A DNA stretch of 64,000 nucleotides. It comes from Tetragonia tetragonoides (lineage: Eukaryota; Streptophyta; Magnoliopsida; Caryophyllales; Aizoaceae). The stretch is from positions 43,993,001 to 44,057,000 of the forward strand of contig CM076144.1 of assembly GCA_038025085.1 (NCBI GenBank), written 5' to 3'. A program made the position numbers and the translations under genes. Below, one piece after another: positions 1 to 11,819 of this stretch (its first letter is position 1; the number at the start of each line of letters is the position of its first letter). The notes under the pieces were generated by a model, which made no database searches, had not been told where the DNA came from, and worked only from the letters and a program-made list of their open reading frames with translations.

Positions 1-1128
1 TTGGCCAACTATTCTTTGAGGTACTTACAAATTAGCGCGGAGATATAATCACCATAATCGATGGCGGATATCTTGACTAAAAAAAAAAACAAAAAAACTC
101 CATTGAGAGGTTTCCCTCTATGATGGTAATTGACGATAAAAGATGCATATACCAACCTCGCACAAAGCGACGCAATCTTTCATGCCAATGACAGCAGATA
201 TCCACTACAACAATCATAAAGTGGTGAAAGGTATATATGTAATGTAAAACTAAGATTAAGGGTACAAATGAGCCATCACAATAAATGCTGATATTTCTGG
301 CTCGAGCATTAAAATGGACGACTATATGGCAAATAGGAGCTTTCATGCAAATTAATGTAGAGTGTAGTATAGACTCATATATGTGGGGGCAATGGCCTTC
401 AATTTAGGCTATTAGGTTTGTATTATATAATTGTACTTGTTGGTCCCTTTCTCACCACATGCATGCAAACTCATCAGTTTACGTATCTAGGGTCCCTTAA
501 CATTAATTCTTTCATTATTGTGTAAATAATAGATAAGCATAACACGTAAAAACTCATGTGAGACGGCCTTATGGATGAAGCATGATGTGATACATGGACC
601 AAAAAAGTAATATTATTGTACATAAAAATAAAATGATATATCTAAACAAAAAAGTAATACCTTAATTAGATCACATTATTGTATAAAACACCATCATAAA
701 AGAGCTCTATTAATATAATTATTCGGTGAAAAAAACTAAATAAACAACAAATCACAACATTTTTACGACTTGCAAGAGATCATTCTCTCCTCTAAAGAAG
801 TACTACGTACAACAGGTACCCAAAACCCTGGAATAAAACAACAATAAGAAAAGCATGTGAATATAGGTACTTTTAATATATCTACATGCTTATTATTAAT
901 TAATTATTTCAAATCACATAAATTAAGCATTGCAATTTTCGCCATGCCTTAAAAAGAGGCTGATAATCAAGAAAATATAATCGTTTGTAATCTCGGGACT
1001 TCAAAAGGGGCAATAATTTTGCCAAGGCAACAATCACTCCTTAATTTCAAGGCAAATGTTTCTTTTATTGCAGTCATTTGCCTTGAAAAAAGTGATTATT
1101 ACCTTGACAAAATTAGTTTCCCTGACCT
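1..1128. other. AT-rich 3' flank of the MYB gene, no gene seen
   Basis: This stretch lies downstream of the minus-strand MYB gene. It contains only short ORFs without recognisable protein character. A motif near 555-570 (gtgagacggcc) resembles a sequence that recurs in plant MITEs and SINE-like repeats, but I could not define element ends. The 3' UTR and polyadenylation site of the MYB gene should fall in the last few hundred bases before 1129. Confidence 0.5.
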
Positions 1129-2712
1129 TTAAAAGATGTGTGGTAGCTGCAAAATCTCCTCTACTACTTGACGAGAAGAAGTAGTTTCATCCAAGAGCCA
1201 TTTCTCTAGGAAAGTTAATGGCGGATTATTATCTTCTTCTTCAATATTTTCATTGTCAGTCTCATGAACGACCTTCTCATTATCCTCGTGAACATCCTCC
1301 TCCTCCATTGAATCACATATCGTCGTTGTTGTCGTGGCTGTGGTAACAAAACTATTGTTGTTGTTGTTGTTGTTGTCGTCGTCGAACGAAAAAATTGTCT
1401 CGAAATGATGGTCTTCTTCATCATTAGAGACCATTCCTGATCCACCATCAACACCACTTCCTACACCATGAACATTATTATTATGATTATGATTATGATT
1501 TTGATTATGATTATTATTATCATAATCATCATCGTCGTTGCTATCATTATTGTTGTTGGTTTCATCACGAATAAGCTTGGCCTTAGACGTAGGGGAACAC
1601 TTCATCCAATTCTCAAGTAGCCTCGAGATATTCTCGGTGCTTGAAGCATAGCATGCTGATGATATTGGTGGTAATGGTGTTGGTTGTTGTTGTTGTTGTT
1701 CGAATTCATGATCACAAGAACTTCTTTTGGACGAAAATTGAGATTGGTTATTGTCATTGTTGATCATGGTATTTGTTGAAAATGATATTGGTGTTGTAAT
1801 TTGGTGTTGATCTTGTTGAAAAGTTGATTGGAATCTTTTCAGTTTCTTCTTCAAGTGAGTGTTCCAATAATTCTTGATGTCATTGTCTGTTCTTTGAGGA
1901 AGATAAGAAGCTATTGCAGCCCATCTAATTAACACACAAGTAATGGAAATTAAAATATATAATTGAGAGCAAAATGTAAATTGAATAATGTTTGTATATA
2001 TTGAAGTGAAATATTTAAAATTGGAAATTGTATATTAGGTGAGAAAGGGAAGGTAGGTAAGTACTTGTTACCCAGCAATGCTTGCAAATGGATAATCATG
2101 CCTTCTTCATGAGGTGTAAAATTGCCCCTTTTTATTCCTGGTCTAAGATAATTCGTCCATCTTAGCCTACAACTCTTGCTGCACCTTAACAACCCTTTAA
2201 CAAAACCACAACATAAGAATCAATCTATATAGGAACCAAAGGTTTTCTAATGACAAGCAAAAACAAGTGAACTCTTAGTTCAAAAAAAAAAAAAAAACTG
2301 GATTACTATTTGACCTTAACCTAGAGTGTCTGATAACTAAAACGTGTTTTAGCGTGTAAAAAACTTTGTAAATATTTCTTCAATTATAGTAGTTTAGTAA
2401 TGGTCAAAGTATGTGATGTTTAAGTCCGATGATATAGTATGTCATCAAACACATATGAATAAAAATTGGAATGCAGAGATAGTAGAATCTATATGAAAAG
2501 GAATCTAATAACAAAATTTTCGACGAATTAATAAATATTTTGTCAAACAAACAACTAGCATGAGTTATAACTTGTATACCAGTATTAGTTGGAACCGATC
2601 TCCAATTGCCTGGACCGTGTTCTTGGATATAAGAGACAAGAATGATGTCTTCTTCAGGGGTCCAAGGACCTTTCTTGATGCCATCTTTGTCACAACAAGG
2701 AGGTCTTCCCAT
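1129..2712 (-). CDS. MYB60: R2R3-MYB transcription factor, MYB60 type
   Basis: This encodes a DNA-binding nuclear transcription factor of R2R3-MYB subgroup 1. Exons read on the minus strand are 2712-2580 (133 bp), 2194-2065 (130 bp) and 1924-1129 (796 bp), giving 352 residues. All introns are GT..AG and the first two exons have the lengths usual for this family. The N-terminus [11 protein letters not shown] is the subgroup signature. R2 spans about residues 14-61 and R3 about 67-112. R3 carries [20 protein letters not shown] and then [16 protein letters not shown], which fits MYB60 better than MYB30/94/96, where EHEEKTIVHLQ is expected. The C-terminal region is rich in Asn, Asp and His from trinucleotide runs and ends in an FLEKWLLDE motif typical of the subgroup. 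MYB60 in Arabidopsis acts in guard cells; that role here is inferred from homology. The family call is very secure and the MYB60 orthology is likely. Confidence 0.93.
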
Positions 2713-2897
2713 GGCTTTTTTTTTTTTTCTCCCTAGACACTTTCTCTCTCTCTCTATGATCTCCTGGTGATATATGGTGCAAGCTAAGCTAAAGGCTAAC
2801 CAATTCACAAAAGAGTTCACATCTATGTGCAATTGAATATACACAATAGTTGCTTTTAGAACTTTAATTACACTTTTATCTACCCTTGCTGACTCTT
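2713..2897 (-). promoter_or_regulatory. Proximal 5' flank of the MYB gene
   Basis: About 185 bp immediately upstream of the MYB start is single-copy in this window. It includes a CT/GA-rich stretch (2716-2757), probably 5' UTR, and a possible TATA-like CATATATC on the minus strand near 2769-2776. Beyond 2898 the upstream region is duplicated elsewhere in the window, so this block is the only promoter sequence unique to the gene. The element assignments are weak. Confidence 0.35.
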
Positions 2898-3670
2898 TAT
2901 GCCTTAAGAGCAACTTTGTATTAAATATAGGTGGTCAATCAAGGGAAGCTAAAGTCAAAAGAGGAGTTGATCAAGTTCACCCTTGGCCTATTCTTTATGA
3001 ACATCACGTGTACCTACTTATCATCACCAAGCTAAAACTTAAAGATCAAATAATAATAAAATAAAATAAATAAATAAATTTGCTTAAGGGTTAACCAAGT
3101 TGTAAAGATTCAATTCATCATTTATGGTTTTGTGTGTGAATTGTGTCAATCACAATGTGCTTCATCTGATGAACTTATCTATCATTGTGCTGTGTTGGTG
3201 TTTATCTATTAAATGATATGAGTACACTCTATATATATTGATTGCTTTGATAAAATGGTCACGAAGATCCCAAATTGATGGGTTAGTGTGTGATTATTGA
3301 TGCTGTTTCAGGTCTATAAAAGGTTACTAGATTAATACTCGTGCGATGCACGGATATTACTAAATAGATTTGTAATGTCCACAACAAATAAAAAAATATG
3401 GTTGTAAATTTAATTTCAGATATAAGGAAAAAAATTAATAAATCCTATGAACCATGACTTTCCCCCTAAAAATTTGACATTCAGTTGTCCAGTATTTTGT
3501 TCACATTTTAAAATAATAATGTGTGGATTCATTTGTCTTGTGAGGCCTTTTTTTAATTAGTATCTTTTTTCTTCTCATTTTCTCATCATGTAATATTTTA
3601 AACTTAGGTGTGCTTTACACAATACCTGTGTGATGCACAACTTTAGTCAAAAATATATAATAGATATTAT

Positions 3671-3674
<4 letters not shown>

Positions 3675-3728
<54 letters not shown>
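3675..3728. repeat. (AT)n microsatellite
   Basis: This is an uninterrupted AT run of more than 50 bases inside copy 1 of the duplication. The matching place in copy 2 (about 10875-10888) has only a few repeats, so this run expanded here or contracted there after the duplication. Confidence 0.9.
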
Positions 3729-3730
<2 letters not shown>

Positions 3731-3865
3731 TACAATGATATAATATGTATGAGCTAGCATCTTTGCAATAACACATGTAACACCACGAATTAATATTGAA
3801 ATAAAAAAAATATTCAAGTGAAAAACTTATACATGAAAAGCACTTAATGAGAGTGAGTTGCACTG

Positions 3866-4662
3866 AGGCTCCGTTTGATTCACCTAGATAAAACTGATCT
3901 GATATGAACTGAACTGAACTGAACTGAATTGATTTTTTAAACTTGACCGTTAACCATTTAAAATTGGAAAATTTGCTCTAAATAATCCCAAGTTTGACTA
4001 CTGTACCAATAATAATCCCAAGTGAGAAAATTCAAGGGAATAATCCCAAATTTTTATTGGTGTTCCATTAATGCACCCAAATGTATTAGAGTTAAATTTT
4101 CGTTAAAATAAGCTGACGTGGCAATTGTAAAGCCAATAAAGTTATTAAAAAAAAATTATTGCACCTCACCATCGTTATTATCACTGCCTTTAGGCCGCCC
4201 TCACTATCTTCCCCGACCTACTCCTTCTCCTTCTCTCTCTATATCTTCTAGTTGGGGACCATATATAATTTTCACCCATTTTGATTATTGTCAGCGCCAA
4301 TTATCAACTTAAAACTTACAAAAATGAGTTGAATGATACCCTCTCATCTCTTTCAAATTCTTCTTATTTTATGCCTAATTCAGCTATAATTGACACTTGG
4401 GTATTATTGAACTCTGCAGTACGAAGGAAAGAATAGAGAGAGAGTGAAAATCTTGGATTTGAAATTGAGGGTCAAGATTTTGAAGATTTTTGGCTTGACA
4501 TATGAATGGGTGAAGGGATGATCAGATGGGACTTGGGACTTGGGACTTGGGAGGAGACTAGGCGAGAGAAAGAGAAGGTCGAAGGTGATGCAACAATGGA
4601 CGGGAGATGCTATGTGTTGCCCAGAACAGTAACAGTGGAGGGTTTAAGAAAGAAAAAATGAG
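3866..4662. mobile_element. Truncated nested MITE plus Mutator-like element, copy 1
   Basis: AGGCTCCGTTTGATTCAC at 3866 starts the left terminus of an old MITE. At 3966 a Mutator-like element (GGAAAATTTGCTC) interrupts it after TTTAAAATT. Only the left part is present; the sequence leaves the element at about 4662. The complete version is at 11030-12399. A 64-codon ORF inside the arm shows no protein character. Confidence 0.75.
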
Positions 4663-4719
4663 GTAAAATTTGAAGTAAAAGCTAGAATTTTCTCACTAGT
4701 TACAAAAAGTGCTACTAGA

Positions 4720-4896
4720 GCTGATATGTTTTGGTTTAATAACTTGTAATTTTCTATCCTTATTAGGCATTGGAGAAGCCCTTCCTACAAGGTATGTCCC
4801 TCCCTAATTAAGGTTTGTATATGGGTCTATTGACCAAATTTTGGCCATGTTTTGGTTAGTAATACAAGTTTATTTACTTACCAAAAAAAAAAAAAA
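4720..4896 (+). mobile_element. Possible 3' tail of a LINE-type retroposon
   Basis: A sequence ending TTACTTACC followed by 14 adenines resembles the 3' end of a plant non-LTR retroposon. No coding sequence precedes it and I found no convincing target-site duplication, so this is a weak call. Confidence 0.3.
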
Positions 4897-5201
4897 GGGG
4901 GTTGATTACCAATTGTTTTTAAATATTGACTACAACATGATAAAATAAAACAAGATTGCTTCAAAATATGTTTTTGATTAACAAAATATTTCGGTGTATT
5001 TTTTCGGTTTCTTTTTTTTGGGGGGGGGCACTCCTACTTGAAAAATACTAGTCACTAGACAAGTTTTTTGTAACAATAAAAAAAATTAACAAAAAGGCAC
5101 ATTTATGGTGATTTTGAGTTCCAAGTTTTTGATTTTGAAATTTTTTATCTCATTGTAGAAATTTAATTTGGAACTCATTCTTTTCTTTTCAATAGGGGAA
5201 T

Positions 5202-5314
5202 GTTCTTTTCAACTGGTTTTCAGTTTTGTCCAGTTTTTCCCAGTTACCAGTTATAATATTAGTTTTGCCCAGTTTTGTCCAGTTTTGCCCAATTTTGCCC
5301 AGTTTTAATAATAA

Positions 5315-5373
<59 letters not shown>

Positions 5374-5389
5374 TTTTTTGTCCATGGAA

Positions 5390-5488
<99 letters not shown>

Positions 5489-5673
5489 CAATGAAAATTA
5501 AACAATTTACAGTTTTTTTCAGTTTCTCCCAGTTTTTCCCAGTTCCTCCCAGTTTCTCCCATTTTCATCCAGTTCGAGCCAATTTTCTCCCGTTACCAGT
5601 TAGACTTTCCAGTTTTCACCAGTTTTGTCCAATTTCTTCCAGTTTCAGTTACCAGTTTCCAGTTGAAAAGAAC
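5202..5673. mobile_element. MITE with 15-bp perfect TIRs and an (AAT)n/(ATT)n core
   Basis: The ends GTTCTTTTCAACTGG (5202-5216) and its exact reverse complement (5659-5673) define the element. Both arms are built from short runs of the type CAGTTTTGCCCAGTT. The centre is an AAT run (about 5307-5373) followed after about 20 bases by an ATT run (about 5395-5489), so the core itself is self-complementary. A second member lies at 22094-22700. Translations across the core give poly-Ile, poly-Leu or poly-Asn and are not genes. Confidence 0.85.
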
Positions 5674-6009
5674 GAGTCCTAGGTATCCATTAAAATTTTT
5701 GAAATCGACAACAAAAAAATCAAAAAGTAAAATTTGTGATTTCAAGAAACTAATTTTATCTAGCTACATAGTTCCTATGGCTAAAAATTTCACTTGTGTA
5801 GTTGTGCCACAAATCTAGCATTGCAGTGCGTACGTAGATTTGTGGCACATGAGTGATCATGTAATAGTAAGTAAATTGTTTTCTATTGTGAAAAAAGCAC
5901 AACAAAGTTTATTCTGTTATCATTTTCTAAGCTTTTAAAGTTTACCATCCAAGTTAAATAGTAACATCAAGTACCATCCGGTTTATAAGAAAAACATTTT
6001 ACATAAATT

Positions 6010-7630
6010 TGATAACTTTTTATAAATTGGATCCATTAAAGAGAGTGCTTATAAGCAGGTTCTACCCCAAAATTAATTGAAAATTAGGACTTCACCCGTG
6101 CTACGCACGGACGACCAAATCAGCACAATAATTTTTATATGTTCAAATTCAATTCTAGAACTTTTTTAAAATTATATACAGTTATAATCATCACAAATAA
6201 TAGTAAATTTTCACGTATCTTACACTTATACTAATTGATTAAAATTTTGTCATTAAACAACCTTCGGTTTGATCATTAGATTGTCCCCTCAATTGGTGGC
6301 TCAAAATCTAAACATATAACCTACGTTGATCCTAGAAATATGATTCACATATCAACTCTAGGGTAGTCGATGCTTATAATAACCACGGATATTAAATTTT
6401 ATAAAGAAAAAAAAAGATCGAATGTGTACCCTTGTCACGTTACCTACAATTATTCTACAAATATCAGTCACATGTTCGTTGTCACATAACATGCGCTTAT
6501 CCCCGCATATATTAGTCAAATATCACCTACCATATAATACCCACAATAATTAAACCTGGAAATGATGACGTTAAATGTGATCATTGTCACATAACATGCG
6601 TTCATCTCCATAATATTAGGCAAATAAATATAAGTCACATGTTCATTGTCACATAACCTAGGCTTGTCCCCTCAACTTTAGTCAGTACAAATATCATCTG
6701 CCATGTAATAGCCACAAATATATAACTACTTAATAAAAATGATGACTCTATGTGTGATCATTGTCACATTACATGCGCTTATCCCATGTAATATTAGACA
6801 AATATATAATGCCAAATCAAAATACTTGTTATTATACCCACAACTATCAAACTCAACTGAAAATAGTGACATTAGGTACTCTCGTACTCATAAATATAAA
6901 ACTTATTAAAATTGATGATCCAAAATAGTGTTTATAAAATGGTCAAGTATTTAATAAAAACATTTATTGTTATATTTAATGCATCTAATTTAAAGATTAC
7001 CATAGTCCATAAATACCATAATAGCAAAATAAAAAGGAAAAACAAAAGAAATATCAGTATGTAGCCACTAAAAATGTGACATATGCCGCATAACCAGCGC
7101 TCTTACCCAAAATTAAATATATATATTAGATTAGATTAGATGGTTGGAGTAACTCCTCTAGTTATTAAAACACCTCAAGACAATTTTTCTTCACCAATAT
7201 GACTAGACTTCCCACTTAACACCCCGCCGCATACAAAGGCCCTATATTTGGCTAAAGCATGGACAAATTAAAACCTACTTTAGGCCAATCACACGCGCGT
7301 GGGCCAAATAGAGGTGAGGTTATTCTTTCTTACTCGATAATTCAAATAAAGTGAAAACCTCCAACTACAAGCAATTAAAACTATCATGTTGCACCTAAAT
7401 GCCTCATTTGGACTTCAACATGTAGGCCAACAAAGGGTCATAAAGGCGGGACCAAACCGCTATGATACCATGATAACTTTTTATAATTTGGGCCCATTAA
7501 AGGGATTGTTTATAACATTAAGGAGGTTTCAACCCAAAACCACTTAACAAAGGGTGAAAAAACTGTTCTAGTGATAAACACTTCAAGACTCTCTTTCTTC
7601 ACCGATGTACGTGGAACTTCTCACTTAACA
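6010..7630 (-). mobile_element. TRIM-like miniature LTR retrotransposon, one LTR interrupted
   Basis: The right terminal repeat, 7471-7630, starts TGATAACTTTTTATAA and ends CACTTAACA. On the minus strand it reads TGTTAAGTG...GTTATCA and is followed directly by TGGTATCATAGC (7461-7472), a one-mismatch initiator-Met tRNA primer-binding site. The left repeat begins with the same TGATAACTTTTTATAA at 6010 and ends CCCACTTAACA at 7221, but it is split by about 1.04 kb of foreign DNA. The internal region (7222-7470) is only about 250 bp and non-coding. On the minus strand a G-rich tract (GCGGCGGGG) abuts the 3' repeat as a polypurine tract would. I see no matching 5-bp TSD, so the element is old or rearranged. 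Confidence 0.6.
6067..7107. mobile_element. Insertion inside the TRIM left LTR
   Basis: CCCAAAATTAA occurs at both edges of this AT-rich block (about 6067-6077 and 7106-7116), as expected of a target-site duplication about 11 bp long. The block opens with a small palindrome, CCCGTGCTACGCACGG, and contains repeated phrases such as CATTGTCACATAACATGCG (near 6585, 6640 and 6762). There is no coding sequence. The element class is unknown. Confidence 0.45.
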
Positions 7631-8853
7631 AAAACGTGCAACACACATGTATGTTATTAGTTTACATTATAAGATGTGAATCCCTCCTGTGATTCTTTAT
7701 TGTGTTACGTAAATAATTCCTTTCTACTGATTCAATAAAATTACTTTTTTTTGGGTTTTGTAAATGAGAAATTTCCTTACTCTATTGGTATGGCTAAATG
7801 AAACCTCCCAATACACATACAACATCGAGTACTCCAATAATTAACTCTTTTAGGTATTTCTCGAGAGGTTTAAATCCTTAACTTAGTGTTACAAGTTGTA
7901 TCTTGTTTACTTTAGTGGCTTGAATACCTCTTAGATACAAACAAATTTGCTTGATAGTCCTAATATAAAAGTGATTTTCTGTTCTTCAAAAAAAAAAAAA
8001 AAAAGAAGTTTCTGAACTTGTTCCTAAAATTGTATTGAATTTAATTTGATGAGAGTGAATTGAATTGAACTTAATGTAATTAAATTTGACTTAATTTAAA
8101 TAGAAACTGGAAGTGAGTTAAAGTGAATTGAATTGAATATTATTTAATTTGGTTTAATTAAACTAAATTTCTGAATTGGATTTAATTGAAAAAAAAAATA
8201 GATAAGTTGGCAAACACATTGCCAAAATGACAATTTCATCGGATTGAGTGAACTACTAATGGAGTCAAGAATGCGAGTAAACAACTCATATTAGCATTTA
8301 ACTAGCCAAGAATGAACGAACCTAGTGGGGGAAATTCCTTAAATACCTCAAAAAATCAAAAATAAAAATAAAAGAAATCTTAGAGTACTGATGTACCATT
8401 AATGAGTTATGGAAGGCTTTGGATCACGAATTTTTAGCACTAACAACAAGAGAGAACATAGTAAGACAAGGACAACATTTTAATAAAAATACTCCATAAG
8501 AGTATGATTTTGTAGAAAAATGGTGCCAAATCCAAATCGAGCATAAGTGTAAACCAAGTAAGGGGTCAGACCAAATGAGCATTATTATAATGTGCTAGAA
8601 CTTTGTAAGATGTACACATATATCAAGTTTTAATTTTGTTCTTTAAAGAGAGAGAATCAATCTTTTTCTAATCTTCAAACCCAACAACTACAAATTAAAA
8701 TATAATAACATTCAAAAAATAGTGCCGGCCCTAACCTTACATCTTGGCACTATTAAAATATGTATGTTGAACAAAATCTGAAATTATAAAGAGATTAAGA
8801 AACTGTAAAGATGGAAACAGCAAGATCGGATCAAGTGATTGTTTTACATCTTA

Positions 8854-9141
8854 GGCTATGTTTGGCACGAACAGCTAGCTTTTCAATAAAAGCTACAGCT
8901 TGAAGCTTGCAACTAGTATTTTTTACTCTCTGCTACTAAATAGTTTGTCATTAGATTTATATTCTGCAGCTACAGCTACAGCTAATTTTGTGAAAGCTAT
9001 CCCTACAAGCTTTCACCTGCAGCTACAGCTACAACTAGTTTATTAGCCTTTTGTATCACTTTTTAACAGTTTTTCAACTAATTTCTTTCATTTAATAACA
9101 CTTGACAGCTACAGCTACAACTAATTTTGCCAAACATAGCC
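8854..9141. mobile_element. Tourist-like MITE with TTA target duplication
   Basis: GGCTATGTTTGGCA (8854-8867) and its exact reverse complement (9128-9141) are the terminal inverted repeats, flanked on both sides by TTA (8851-8853 and 9142-9144). A 3-bp TTA/TAA duplication is the mark of PIF/Harbinger-type elements. The 288-bp interior is filled with CAGCTACAGCTA motifs in both halves and is non-coding. Confidence 0.85.
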
Positions 9142-10097
9142 TTAGTGCACAAGCATTTCCTGTTTGTATGTCGAATAATTAGACAAGTTGTTAATGTAAA
9201 TAGCTACGTACATGTAAATCATAGATCTAAAGTTTTGAGGGCAAACCTAACGTTATAATATTTGACAGGCTTTACTAGGCGTAAGATGTTAATTTTCGGG
9301 TTTTGGAGAATGCAGAAAGGTATTGAACTGTTAATAGGATTCGAACTCTTAATTTTGAAGTCGGCATGGTACTCCTAACTATTGGAGTAATTATTAACAA
9401 CGAATATATCAGACAAACTGAATGAACAAGAAGCGCAAGCAGTGACTCCGTCAAAGTAGAACCAATAAGAAGTTAGTATAGTTTCTAGAATTCAGCAGAC
9501 ACAAGATATGGAGAAAATGGGAATTTGAACCCATAACATTAATTACCTTACCAAACTACTTAGGAATAAGTTTGAAACTACTAGACCATCACCCTTATTG
9601 ATTTATATAAAACACTTAACATATTTTTTCGTAGGCGTCATAAGAGACTTTAGACTTAAGAGTAATAGAAGTATCATATTCATTGTCGAGAATATTGAAA
9701 ATTTTACTTTATTTTTTTAAACCACATAATTCTTTAATTATAAAGGCAAGATTTGAGTTATTATCTATTAATTGACAAAAATGTAAAATTTTCTCCCTTT
9801 CTGAACTAAAATAAATGAATATTTTTCTTAAGCTATAGTGATTGTCCTTTTCTGATAACAATAGTTGCTGTTTTAATTGTGGAAATTGTAAAAATAGGTG
9901 TAAAGCATAAGAGTTGATGAGATTCACTTCAAAATCTAAATCCCAACTACTCTATGGACACTACAATAATTGCATCTGAGCTCACATAATTGTCTTTTTC
10001 ACTTCCCAAAAAAAAAATAATTTTCTTATATTTTTTTTTGAGTGATTTAAGCTCTTATAATTAATTCAAATATTTTTGAGTAGGCTCAAGCTCAACT

Positions 10098-11819
10098 ATG
10101 CCTTAAGAGCAACTTTGTATTAAATATAGGTGGTCAATCAAGGGAAGCTAAAGTCAAAAGAGGAGTTGATCAAGTTCACCCTTGGCCTATTCTTTATGAA
10201 CATCACGTGTACCTACTTATCATCACCAAGCTAAAACTTAAAGATCAAATAATAATAAAATAAAATAAATAAATAAATTTGCTTAAGGGTTAACCAAGTT
10301 GTAAAGATTCAATTCATCATTTATGGTTTTGTGTGTGAATTGTGTCAATCACAATGTGCTTCATCTCATGAACTTATCTATCATTGTGCTGTGTTGGTGT
10401 TTATCTATTAAATGATATGAGTACACTCTATATATATTGATTGCTTTGATAAAATGGTCACGAAGATCCCAAATTGATGGGTTAGTGTGTGATTATTGAT
10501 GCTGTTTCAGGTCTATAAAAGGTTACTAGATTAATACTCGTGCGATGCACGGATATTACTAAATAGATTTGTAATGTCCACAACAAATAAAAAAATATGG
10601 TTATAAATTTAATTTCAGATATAAGGAAAAAAATTAATAAATCCTATGAACCATGACTTTCCCCCTAAAAATTTGACATTCAGTTGTCCAGTATTTTGTT
10701 CACATTTTAAAATAATAATGTGTGGATTCATTTGTCTTGTGAGGCCTTTTTTTTAATTAGTATCTTTTTTCTTCTCATTTTCTCATCATGTAATATTTTA
10801 AACTTAGGTGTGCTTTACACAATACCTGTGTGATGCACAACTTTAGTCAAAAATATATAATAGATATTATCAAAAAAAATATATATATGTATGGTACAAT
10901 GATATAATATATATGAGCTAGCATCTTTGCAATAACACATGTAACACCACGAATTAATATTGAAATAAAAAAAATATTCAAGTGAAAAACTTATACATGA
11001 AAAGCACTTAATGAGAGTGAGTTGCACTGAGGCTCCGTTTGATTCACCTAGATAAAACTGATCTGATATGAACTGAACTGAACTGAACTGAATTGATTTT
11101 TTAAACTTGACCGTTAACCATTTAAAATTGGAAAATTTGCTCTAAATAATCCCAAGTTTGACTGCTGTACCAATAATAATCCCAAGTGAGAAAATTCAAG
11201 GGAATAATCCCAAATTTTTATTGGTGTTCCATTAATGCACCCAAATGTAACAGAGTTAAATTTTCGTTAAAATAAGCTGACGTGGCAATTGTAAAGCCAA
11301 TAAAGTTATTAAAAAAAAATTATTGCACCTCACCACCGCCATTATCACGGCCTTTAGGCCGCCGTCACCATCTTCCCCGACCTACTCCTTCTCCTTCTCT
11401 CTCTATATCCTCTAGTTGGGGACCATATATAATTTTCACCCATTTTGATTATTGCCAGCGCCAATTATCAACGTAAAACTTACAAAAATGAGTTGAATGA
11501 TACCCTCTCATCTCTTTCAAATTCTTCTTATTTTATGCCTAATTCAGCTATAATTGACACTTGGGTATTATTGAACTCTGCAGTACGAAGGAAATAATAG
11601 AGGGAGAGTGAAAATCTTGGATTTGAAATTGAGGGTCAAGATTTTGAAGATTTTTGGCTTGACATATGAATGGGTGAAGGGATGATCAGATGGAACTTGG
11701 GACTTGGGAGGAGACTAGGAGAGAGAAAGAGGAGGTCGAAGGTGATGCAACAATGGACGGGAGATGCTATGGGTTGCCCAGAACAGTAACAATGGAGGGT
11801 TTAAGAAAGGAAAAATGAG
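10098..11819. repeat. 1.76-kb direct duplication, copy 2
   Basis: This is the second copy of the segment at 2898-4662. Here the left side is not followed by a MYB gene, whereas the right side continues into the complete Mutator-like element and MITE. That suggests the right junction here is the ancestral one and that copy 1 ends where foreign DNA was inserted. Confidence 0.92.

Larger units (their letters stand above)
2898..4662. repeat. 1.76-kb direct duplication, copy 1 (MYB upstream)
   Basis: This segment is repeated in the same orientation at 10098-11819. The copies share nearly everything and differ by about twenty substitutions plus a few length changes: a long AT run at 3675-3728 is nearly absent from copy 2, and GACTTGG is present once more here. 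The left junction coincides with a shared TATGCC and the right junction with AAAATGAGG, so both ends are microhomology-sized. The segment holds the distal promoter of the MYB gene and the left part of a nested transposon. Confidence 0.92.
4663..10097. other. 5.4-kb insert between the two duplicated segments
   Basis: This block has no counterpart next to copy 2 and is bounded on both sides by the 1.76-kb repeat. It contains no host gene that I can recognise. It holds a possible retroposon tail ending in poly-A (4881-4896), a MITE (5202-5673), a TRIM-like element (6010-7630), a Gln/Asn-free AT-rich stretch with GAATTGAATTG motifs (8035-8190) and a Tourist-like MITE (8854-9141). The stretch 9145-10097 holds only short ORFs, including one of 72 codons at 9709-9927 that I do not recognise. 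Confidence 0.6.

Noticed and set aside
4118..4312. 64-codon ORF, repeated at 11282-11476
   Set aside because: It lies inside the arm of a Mutator-like element and is conserved only because the DNA segment was duplicated.
5189..5682. Poly-Ile, poly-Leu and poly-Asn ORFs on both strands
   Set aside because: They are translations of the (AAT)n/(ATT)n core of a MITE and exist in every frame.
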